Below the pieces are notes generated by a model that worked only from the letters and a program-made list of their open reading frames with translations, was not told the DNA's origin and ran no database searches. A program made the position numbers and the translations under genes. From Ascoidea tarda (nom. inval.) (lineage: Eukaryota; Ascomycota; Saccharomycetes; Ascoideales; Ascoideaceae), in assembly GCA_030560485.1 (NCBI GenBank), contig JAKTTS010000060.1:1-45384 (forward strand): a DNA stretch of 45,384 nucleotides. Reading direction: 5' to 3'. Positions 38,469-45,384 of the stretch are shown here, piece by piece. How positions within the stretch are numbered: position 1 is the first letter of the stretch; each line of letters starts with the position of its first letter.

Positions 38469-40352
38469 ATGAACATAAATCCATCACTAATCAATTCTCT
38501 AAATTTTAATAATTTAAATAATAATTTAAATAATAATTTAAATAATAACATTCACTTTAATAATTTGAATAATTTGAATAATTTAAATAATCTAAATAAT
38601 CTAAATTTAAATAATAACTTGGCTTTTAATATAAACCAAAATAATCTACAAAATAATCCACCAAATAATTTGCCTATTAATAACCTCAGTAATACTAATT
38701 TAAATCAATTAAAACAAAATAGCCAATACCAAAATCAATTTATTCCAATGAATAATAACAATATAAACAATATTCCCAATAGTATTCCCAATAATATGCC
38801 CCCTAACATAAACAATATGAATAATATGAATAACATTAATAACATTAATAATAATCCTATTAACAATAACTTAAATACTATCCTAAATAACACAAATAAT
38901 ACTAACAACAGTCCAACGATTATTAATAATAATAACAATATCAACAATATCAACAATATCAACAATATCAACAATATCAACAATAATAACAATATAAATC
39001 ACAACATAAATATGAATAATACTAACGCCAACACAACCAATAATACAAATACTCCTACACCTACACCTTCAAATGTAAATAATACTGCAAACAGCAACAA
39101 TAATTCCAATACTAATAATTCCAACAATACTAATATGAATATCAATACCAATATCAATACTAATACCAATACTAATACTAATACGAATGCTAATGCTAAC
39201 AATAATAACAACAATAACAATAACATCCCAAATACTCCTGTAATAAACAATACCTCTAACCCCTCAAATTCATCCACACCTGTCATAAATAATGCTCTGA
39301 ATTTTAATTTAGCAAAATTCACTGAATATCAAAAAGAGAGAATCAGATTAATTCTTGAGATTAACACTCTATTGATCTATAGAGCTGAAATTTTTTTAAT
39401 TCATAAAACAAACCCAGAAGCTGCAAAGTCAACTAATTTAGAAAAATTACCTCCAAATATTAATCTTGATGAAACTTTGCCTCATTATATCAGAAGAATT
39501 CATTCCAATTTAAACACAATCAACGAAATATCTGATCTAATTAAAAAAAATGATTTCAACAAAATTATCATTCCACAAATGTTATTACCTCCTCCAATTC
39601 CTTCAAATGATTTGCTCCAAAAATATTACGTCTTTCAAAAATTGTTTCCTGAAGCAATGGAATCATTAAAGAAACACATTTTCTTATTACAACAACAAAA
39701 ACAACAACAATTAATCAAGAATCAAAATAACCTATCAAATATTTCAACTCCAGCGCCAAATTCAGTTCAATCAACTCCTTTAATTGAAAACCAATCTATT
39801 GCTTCAAACTCTAACCAAATTTTATCTCCATTATCAAATACAAATATAAATAACAACAATATTACTAATAACCAAAATAATAATCAAAACAATCAAAACA
39901 ACAATAACCAAAATAACAATAATAATAATAATAATCAAAATAATAATAACACTATCATCAACAATCAAAATGCTAATTCTAATAGCGTTAACAACACTTT
40001 TACAACTCCTCAACTACTTCTGCAACATCATCAACAATTTTTGAACCATCAAAAATTTCCGAAAAATCTCCAAAATGGTTTGAATCCACAATTATTGAAT
40101 AGAGGTGGTGCTCAAATGAAATTGGCACAAAATCAGAATCAGAATCAGAATCAGAATCAGATTCAGAACCAGAATCAAAATCAAAATCAAAATCAAAATC
40201 AAAATCAAAATCAAAATCAGCAAAATCAGCAAAATCAACCTCAGATAATTAACTCAAATCTAATGAATCCAAATATTAATCAATCAAATGCTACTAATAA
40301 CAATAACCAGCAAATAATTGGTCAGATATCAAACAATCTTAATTTTTTTTAG
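38469..40352 (+). CDS. SNF11: SWI/SNF chromatin remodeller subunit Snf11
   Basis: 627 residues from ATG 38469-38471; the frame runs 26 codons further upstream without a conserved sequence. A compact conserved domain lies at about 278-400 (KFTEYQKERIRLILEINTL, LPHYIRRIHSNLNTINEIS, then IIPQMLLPPPIPSNDLLQK, YYVFQKLFPEAM). It matches the small yeast Snf11 (169 residues), whose core reads YKVQLLLHINSIL and FLKRVHANLQ, ending LSKLYLLLARVFEIW. Everything else is Asn runs on the N-terminal side and Gln/Asn on the C-terminal side, making this protein over three times longer. In S. cerevisiae Snf11 sits in SWI/SNF and contacts Snf2. The neighbour IPT1 is also its neighbour in S. cerevisiae, which supports the call. 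Confidence 0.8.
   Translation: MNINPSLINSLNFNNLNNNLNNNLNNNIHFNNLNNLNNLNNLNNLNLNNNLAFNINQNNLQNNPPNNLPINNLSNTNLNQLKQNSQYQNQFIPMNNNNINNIPNSIPNNMPPNINNMNNMNNINNINNNPINNNLNTILNNTNNTNNSPTIINNNNNINNINNINNINNINNNNNINHNINMNNTNANTTNNTNTPTPTPSNVNNTANSNNNSNTNNSNNTNMNINTNINTNTNTNTNTNANANNNNNNNNNIPNTPVINNTSNPSNSSTPVINNALNFNLAKFTEYQKERIRLILEINTLLIYRAEIFLIHKTNPEAAKSTNLEKLPPNINLDETLPHYIRRIHSNLNTINEISDLIKKNDFNKIIIPQMLLPPPIPSNDLLQKYYVFQKLFPEAMESLKKHIFLLQQQKQQQLIKNQNNLSNISTPAPNSVQSTPLIENQSIASNSNQILSPLSNTNINNNNITNNQNNNQNNQNNNNQNNNNNNNNQNNNNTIINNQNANSNSVNNTFTTPQLLLQHHQQFLNHQKFPKNLQNGLNPQLLNRGGAQMKLAQNQNQNQNQNQIQNQNQNQNQNQNQNQNQNQQNQQNQPQIINSNLMNPNINQSNATNNNNQQIIGQISNNLNFF
40126..40233. repeat. Hexanucleotide array encoding (Gln-Asn)n
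   Basis: CAGAAT followed by CAAAAT repeats encode about 16 alternating Gln-Asn pairs near the C-terminus of Snf11. The synonymous switch from CAG to CAA occurs mid-array. Confidence 0.85.
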
Positions 40353-40687
40353 AAATATAATCTACATTACTTTTCTATCTATCTATATTATATAATCTAA
40401 TTAAATTTTTAAAATTTATAATAAAACAAAAAAACCGGTTTAAATAGCTGTGAAAATATATAAAAACTCTTACTAAAAAAACAAAAAAAATGAGATAACA
40501 AAAATGTTATATGTAATAATTAATTAGTAAGTTGAATAAAAATATACTAGCAGAAGTGAAAAAACAAAAATGAGAAGAGAAATGAAAATATAAAAGAACA
40601 AGAAAAATAACTAAAAATTAAACTGAATGAACTATGAAAAATGTAATTTGAGAATATAATAATGCAACATCAATATGAATTATACTA
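40353..40687. other. Convergent 3' gap of SNF11 and IPT1
   Basis: 335 bp, strongly AT-rich, with TATA-rich motifs suited to poly(A) signals of both genes (TCTATCTATCTATATTATATA near 40375). No gene and no GC island. Confidence 0.55.
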
Positions 40688-42250
40688 TTAATTTGAATTT
40701 GAATTTGAATTTGAATTTGAATTCGATATATTGTTTGAATAATATGGATCAAAGAAATTTTGGAATCTTGTATTTTTAAACACCCTCATGCCTAGAGTGC
40801 TTCCCTTTTTAAAGTTTGAATCAATTCTATTCTGTTTGAACTGAATTTCCTTCTTAATTAAAAATCTTTTTACAATTAAAAAAGCAGTAAAAGCATAAAA
40901 TAAACCAAATATTAAATCTGCTCTGAAGTGATGATCCAAATAAATAGTAGCCCACCATTGGATTATGACAAAGGCCAAAGCAAGTAATTTTAGGATTATT
41001 GTGTTGCTATAATAACATATAAAGAGAAATGTCTGAACAGCCATTGCCGAATGCAAAGAAGGAAAAGCACCAAACACAATAGGAGACTTGTGGAAACCCT
41101 TTGAAGTCATATGGGTTCCCATAGCTAGGTCTACTCTAGTTAAACCAGCAGCATAACCAGGCATGTCATAATTTGGTTCAACATCTAAACCATTTAAATG
41201 AATAAACCATGGAGGGGCATTTGGGAAAAGTAAATGAGTAAAGACACCTGATATGTTTTGTATTCCTAAAGCACAGGAAAATAGTTTAATTGCACCAGGA
41301 GTTTTGAAAATGTAGAGGTAAACAGCATTTAAGATGGGAATCATGCAATGAAATAAAACATAGAAAATCCATGCTAAAATATCCTTTTTGGAAGTAATGA
41401 AGCTTGGTTGGGCAAAATAAAAATCCAAGTTTAATATTGGCCACGACAAGATAAAGAGTAGAGGAGGGAGATATTGAGAATAGCCGGGAGGATAATTGTA
41501 TGTAGTTGAGAATAAGTGATTTGAATTTGTTGAAAATTGATTGATTGAGTTATTCATTTCATGAGATTGATCAGTGTTTGGGTTTAAAGATGAGTTCAAG
41601 TTTGAAGATGAGGACAGAATGTTAAGAGAATCGGAAGATGAGTTGCCAGAATTGGACTGACTCAATTTAGCAGTCGAGGAATTTTTCTTTTTGCTGATTG
41701 TATTATTTTTGTTGGTTTTATTATTGGCTAGTGTTGAATCGGAATCAAAGTCAAAGTTGTCGATAGAGTTGATATCTGAGTTACGATTATTATCATTTTC
41801 ATCTTCGTTGTCATTGTCATTATCGGAAATTTCAAAGGAGGATTGATCAGAGAGTTCAAATTCATTAATATCCTGTTGCTGATTTTCTAAAGAAGAATAA
41901 GTATCAGGCTGATCGTTTGATTTAATTTTGAAGAATACCTTGTAAACTAGAAAATAACCGGTTAAAGAAAAACATACGCCAAATAGAAAGCCAATGAGGT
42001 TCAAGTCATAGACTATTAAATCTAGATTATATACCAATTTGACATAGATTTTGGGTCTAATATCGTTTGGAATTACTCCAGCATTTTTGAAAATGAATAG
42101 CCAAATGAAGACCGGGGAAAAGTTTATAATGAAATTCAAGGTCAAATAAAAAATGTTTCTTTCATTAAGACAGTTTAGATATATTTTGTGATAAACCAAT
42201 GAAACCAAAAAAACTATCGGTTTCAATAGTAGTCTTGGAGTTATTGACAT
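40688..42250 (-). CDS. IPT1: Inositolphosphotransferase Ipt1 (M(IP)2C synthase)
   Basis: 520 residues. It follows yeast Ipt1 (527 residues) along its length: N-terminal YLNCLNERNIFYLTLNFI and NFSPVFIWLFIFKNAG, then KKDILAWIFYVLFH, YIFKTPGAIKLFSCALGIQN, a GVFTHLLFPNAPPW loop and GAFPSLHSAM with the first catalytic His. IYLDHHFRADLIFG carries the second His and Asp, and GMRVFKNTRFQNFFDPYYS lies near the C-terminus. The long Ser/Asn/Asp insertion (about 120-230) replaces one of the yeast insertions. Several TM segments are visible. Family: PAP2-fold Golgi enzyme that transfers phosphoinositol from PI to MIPC, making M(IP)2C, the last step in yeast complex sphingolipids. LDHH and the C-terminus fit Ipt1 better than Aur1. 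Confidence 0.9.
   Translation of the reverse strand: MSITPRLLLKPIVFLVSLVYHKIYLNCLNERNIFYLTLNFIINFSPVFIWLFIFKNAGVIPNDIRPKIYVKLVYNLDLIVYDLNLIGFLFGVCFSLTGYFLVYKVFFKIKSNDQPDTYSSLENQQQDINEFELSDQSSFEISDNDNDNEDENDNNRNSDINSIDNFDFDSDSTLANNKTNKNNTISKKKNSSTAKLSQSNSGNSSSDSLNILSSSSNLNSSLNPNTDQSHEMNNSINQFSTNSNHLFSTTYNYPPGYSQYLPPLLFILSWPILNLDFYFAQPSFITSKKDILAWIFYVLFHCMIPILNAVYLYIFKTPGAIKLFSCALGIQNISGVFTHLLFPNAPPWFIHLNGLDVEPNYDMPGYAAGLTRVDLAMGTHMTSKGFHKSPIVFGAFPSLHSAMAVQTFLFICYYSNTIILKLLALAFVIIQWWATIYLDHHFRADLIFGLFYAFTAFLIVKRFLIKKEIQFKQNRIDSNFKKGSTLGMRVFKNTRFQNFFDPYYSNNISNSNSNSNSNSN
40690..40724. repeat. Hexanucleotide array encoding C-terminal (Ser-Asn)n
   Basis: GAATTT repeats on the plus strand encode alternating Ser-Asn directly before the IPT1 stop. 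Copy-number change here would only alter tail length. Confidence 0.8.
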
Positions 42251-42933
42251 TGCAAACTGTGGTTTTCTATTGTTTTGTTTCGTAGAATGAAACTCTTTTT
42301 AAAATATTTTTTAGATTTTTGTTTTATTTGAGCAATCTAATTTAAGTTGGATGAGATTAATTGAAATTGATTTCAGGAATTGTGAAAAAGAGCCAAGAAA
42401 CAAGAAGAGCTGTTAACTTCGGCATAGGAAACAGACAAAAAGGAGCAAGGAGCAGCAAAAGCAGCAGCAAAAAAAGGAAAGCAGGAGGAAAGGCTGGAGA
42501 AGAAGAAGCAGAGGCAACAACAAAAGAGAAACCAAAAAAGAACAGGTCAGAAGAGAAAGAAACTAAAGAAGAAACACTGGGCATGAGAATTTGAGCCTTA
42601 TAAACGTTTTTCGGTTCGCGTTGTCTCCGCACCGCCGCTGCTTCGGCTCCGCGCCGTTCCGCGCCTGACCGCCGACGGGGACAAACAGCCGCAGGGACGC
42701 GAGCCAGGGCTAAGCCACATAAGTGGTAGCGTCTCCGATTGGCTGGGATAACGATCCGTCCAAATAGACAGATCCCTACGGGTGGTGTGTGCCGATGCGC
42801 ACGCGCAGCGCTGCATAAAAGCCACACCCATGGCGCGCTGACGGCTGTGCTGCCTTTGCTGCTTGAGCAGCTGCTCTTTTTGGCTCTGCTTGAATTAATA
42901 ATAGAAAGCTATATACTTCGCATGGCGTGCCAA
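42251..42933. promoter_or_regulatory. IPT1 promoter with GC-rich island
   Basis: 680 bp upstream of IPT1. On the minus strand a pyrimidine-rich leader (42357-42590) follows a TATA-like TTTATAA at 42598-42604. Beyond it lies a strongly GC-rich island at 42605-42880 (CCGCACCGCCGCTGC near 42627, CGCGCCGTTCCGCGCC near 42650). It includes CATAAAAG at 42813-42820 and CCACACCCATGG near 42822, which resemble plus-strand TATA and Rap1/Aft cores, and a TGCTGCCTTTGCTGCTTG tract at about 42848-42865. Open frames here (42357-42831) look like composition artefacts. Confidence 0.6.
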
Positions 42934-45384
42934 TCACATGGGAGGAGGTCTTCTGCGCCCGCCAGAAGAGTTGCTGGATATGCTGTTGTATCTGCTGTCG
43001 ATGACGGTTCTGCCACTCGTGTTTCCATTAGTGGTGTTTCCACTGTTGATGCTGCTTCCACTCAAAGAGCTGAACGAGCTGTCTGCGCTGTTAGCGCTGT
43101 TCCCCCGGTTGATCAAATAGCTGCTTAGCGTCGTGCTGGGTGTGAGGTCGCTATTGCTGATACCAGTTATCACATTGTTCACAGCGTTAATCGTGTTCAA
43201 ACTAGCCACTTGTTCTGAGCCCATGCTGAAAATCTTGGTGATCTTGCTGTGCAAATCCTGAATGAACTTTTTGATTGTAATGCAGTTATAAATTATTTCA
43301 TTGATCTTAACTTCAACTTGAATCTTGATTTCAAGATTCAAATTATCTTGCCCATTATTAAGCTCCTGATTGACAATAATCTGGTTAACCAAATTATTAA
43401 AATTATAATCGCTGCTGTAGTTGACACTTATATTATTTCCATTGCTATTTTCTATCACTTGCTCAATCGATATTAATTCCTGTTTAAACGAATGCTCTAA
43501 AATAGAATTAGCCTTGTTAAGATCAATTACTTTCTCCACATTATAATCGATGTTTTCAATATTAAACAATAGTCTAATTAATTTACTATCCTGGTTATCC
43601 AAATAAAATTCACAGCTTGGGTCATCTTCGTTTATTTTAATATTTTTAATAACGTTATTCAATTTAACCTTTAGACTTATGTCTTCATATCTACTATTAC
43701 CGCCACTATTATCTTCATCGATATTTTTCTTATTCAAATCATTAACAAATACTCTAATATAATATCCCTCAATTCTGTGACCTGTAGTTTTATCGTTGAT
43801 CTTGATAATGGTGGAAATGTTTCGAATTTCAATCAGACTTTCAATATATCCAATAGAGTTCACTATAAACCGATAATTAGATAAACAGTTCACAATAGTC
43901 TGGTATATCGCTTCATTCTTATTAATTGTATTCTTTCCATTATTTTTAATTATTTTATCGTATATCATTGAGCAATTTTCAACTGAATCCTTAATACTTT
44001 CATTCCCGTTGCCATTAATACTCATGCTTAGACTTTCATTTGTGATTCCATTAATATTATTAACTTGTTTAATAATCAATTCAAACATCAACTCACATAA
44101 ATACTTGAATCCCTCATAAATAATCCGAAACTCATCAGTGTATATCAACGATATAATATATTTGCTTTCATTTCCTAATCCTTCTTTTCCTTTTTCTCTT
44201 TCCTTCTTCTCCCCATTTACTAATATTTCTTTCAATTTCAATAATTTTTCATTAACTATTTCTATAAGTTTAATTGCTGATGACGTTATTCCGTATACTT
44301 TATTTCTAGGGGCACTTCCATCTTCCAATTCAATATCTTTTTTAAATTCCTTTCTAATATCGTTATTTAATTTGAATATTTTAATTTTCAAAAATTCTTT
44401 AAAATAAAAATTCTCAATTGAATAGGGAAACGGTAAATCATTCTTCTTGTTAATGATTTGATCGTAAATGAATTTAACTTGAACCAATTTTAAATAACTA
44501 TCAATGATATCTAAATTACTATAACTATTACTGAATTCTTTCAATCCTTTAAAATTTCCTTCATTTTCTAACTCATCAAATCTTTCTAAAAGTTCTTGCA
44601 AAAAAATCTCTGATGATTTTGAAAATTTAATCATATATATATACCCAGTTCTCTCAGGTAAAAGTCGTATTAATTTTGAAAACTTGGAATGTATTCCATA
44701 ATAATTTTCAATAATGTATACTGAATACTGTTGGAAATTATTTATCATCGTTATTAAATCTGTTGTCAATTGATTTATTTCTTTAAATGAGCGATTGGAG
44801 TTTTCCAAAAATTCGTTTAAAATACTATCGTAATTTCTGATACTAATCTCATCAACTAAATTCTCAATTTCTTTGAAATATACAGAAAGGTTTTTTTCTT
44901 TAACAAACGCTTTGAAAAACTCCTTTTCTTCAATCAAACCTATGTATTTATAGTTCTTAACCTCATTGCACAAAATTTCTTTAAAATTGATCCGGTTTTT
45001 GTAGTCTTGATATAAATTGTTATTATTAAATGTCTTCTTTATGAAATCAATAATTTTTAAAAAAGTTTTTTCAAAATTATTTATTAAATATATTTTATCG
45101 TAGTTAGGCCAATTATCAAATTTATGAAAAAAATAGCTGTTATCAAGCTTATTATTATTGAAATTGAAAAACAATTTAGATAATTTATTTTCACAAATTG
45201 AAAATAACTTTAATAATCTTGAAAGATATAAACTTAAATCAGATGAATTTTGGAAATTAAAATTTAATATGGTTTTGTTACAAGCTTTATAAATTAGGGA
45301 ATAAGCTAAAGAATAATTAATTCTCCAATATTTTGCAAGTAAATAGATAAATTGAATACAATCTTCTGATAGTATATCATTATT
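42934..45384 (-). CDS. Large unidentified protein (5' end beyond window)
   Basis: The frame is open from the window end (first full codon AAT at 45384-45382) to the stop at 42934: 816 residues seen and no start. The visible N-terminal 350 residues are mostly helical, for example FIYLLAKYWRINYSLAYSLI, IHSKFSKLIRLLPER and SSEIFLQELLERFDELEN. A beta-rich stretch near 520-640 (HRIEGYYIRVFVNDL, CEFYLDNQDSKLIRLLF) could be a C2-like sandwich, followed by a helix bundle (CITIKKFIQDLHSKI). The tail is Ser/Asn-rich, ending GGRRRPPPM. Long helices plus a C2-like domain would fit Munc13/exocyst-like tethering proteins, but I cannot assign a family. The last 200 bp of coding sequence are GC-rich, next to the IPT1 promoter island. 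Confidence 0.75.
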   Translation of the reverse strand, partial: NNDILSEDCIQFIYLLAKYWRINYSLAYSLIYKACNKTILNFNFQNSSDLSLYLSRLLKLFSICENKLSKLFFNFNNNKLDNSYFFHKFDNWPNYDKIYLINNFEKTFLKIIDFIKKTFNNNNLYQDYKNRINFKEILCNEVKNYKYIGLIEEKEFFKAFVKEKNLSVYFKEIENLVDEISIRNYDSILNEFLENSNRSFKEINQLTTDLITMINNFQQYSVYIIENYYGIHSKFSKLIRLLPERTGYIYMIKFSKSSEIFLQELLERFDELENEGNFKGLKEFSNSYSNLDIIDSYLKLVQVKFIYDQIINKKNDLPFPYSIENFYFKEFLKIKIFKLNNDIRKEFKKDIELEDGSAPRNKVYGITSSAIKLIEIVNEKLLKLKEILVNGEKKEREKGKEGLGNESKYIISLIYTDEFRIIYEGFKYLCELMFELIIKQVNNINGITNESLSMSINGNGNESIKDSVENCSMIYDKIIKNNGKNTINKNEAIYQTIVNCLSNYRFIVNSIGYIESLIEIRNISTIIKINDKTTGHRIEGYYIRVFVNDLNKKNIDEDNSGGNSRYEDISLKVKLNNVIKNIKINEDDPSCEFYLDNQDSKLIRLLFNIENIDYNVEKVIDLNKANSILEHSFKQELISIEQVIENSNGNNISVNYSSDYNFNNLVNQIIVNQELNNGQDNLNLEIKIQVEVKINEIIYNCITIKKFIQDLHSKITKIFSMGSEQVASLNTINAVNNVITGISNSDLTPSTTLSSYLINRGNSANSADSSFSSLSGSSINSGNTTNGNTSGRTVIDSRYNSISSNSSGGRRRPPPM

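Noticed and set aside
40688-42250. Aur1 (IPC synthase) instead of Ipt1
   Set aside because: Both share the PAP2 motifs, but the N-terminal ERNIFYLTLNFI/FSPVFIWLFIFK and C-terminal GMRVF...FFDP segments and the length fit Ipt1.
42357-42831. Lys/Glu-rich and Arg-rich open frames upstream of IPT1
   Set aside because: They come from the purine tract and GC island. They overlap each other on both strands and lie over the IPT1 TATA element and leader.
1-45384. Transposons, solo LTRs, virus-like elements
   Set aside because: I saw no reverse transcriptase, integrase, transposase or capsid-like frame, and no long terminal or inverted repeat pair. Repeats present are short tandem microsatellites.

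Overview
The window is budding-yeast nuclear DNA (Saccharomycotina). It is very AT-rich, most genes are intronless, and many proteins carry long Asn, Asn/Asp or Gln runs encoded by AAT/AAC microsatellites. The two introns I can define have CACTAAC or TACTAAT branch sites. The gene set is yeast-typical: Cia2, ribokinase, a Ctf19-like kinetochore protein, a Sur7-family eisosome protein, Bph1, Atg10, mitochondrial uS11m, Snf11 and Ipt1. I cannot name the genus from sequence alone. I saw no transposon, virus-derived element, tRNA, rRNA or CRISPR array.

Layout. Positions 1-6000 hold the 3' end of an unidentified gene (+), CIA2 (-) and a large Zn2Cys6 transcription factor (-). From 5950 to 7210 there is a GC-rich divergent promoter region. 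A small spliced gene for a degenerate WW-domain membrane protein (+, 7211-7633) follows, then a second Zn2Cys6 factor (-) that is a paralogue of the first. RBK1 (-) and a CTF19-like gene (-) come next; the latter has an in-frame UGA after codon 55. An F-box gene (+) and a spliced SUR7-family gene (-) are convergent. The 8.6-kb BPH1 (-) and a large unfamiliar gene (-) follow; the latter protein has three APSES/KilA-N-like repeats and about six SUMO-interaction-like patches. The rest holds a possible tubby/LOR-like protein (+), ATG10 (-), MRPS18 (+), SNF11 (+) convergent with IPT1 (-), and a large unidentified gene (-) cut by the window end.

Functionally this is a mixed housekeeping neighbourhood: Fe-S targeting, transcription and chromatin, kinetochore, membrane traffic and eisosome, autophagy, mitochondrial translation and sphingolipid synthesis. 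Nothing indicates a single pathway cluster. Two pairs echo Saccharomyces cerevisiae gene order as I remember it: IPT1 beside SNF11 (YDR072C/YDR073W) and BPH1 near RBK1 (YCR032W/YCR036W).

The most striking observations are: (1) the triple APSES-like, multi-SIM protein; (2) the in-frame UGA in the CTF19-like gene; (3) GC-rich islands with AGCAG-type tracts at most promoter-containing gaps, spreading into the 3' ends of neighbouring genes, the opposite of the usual AT-rich yeast promoter; and (4) a C-terminal motif shared by the two otherwise low-complexity transcription-factor tails.
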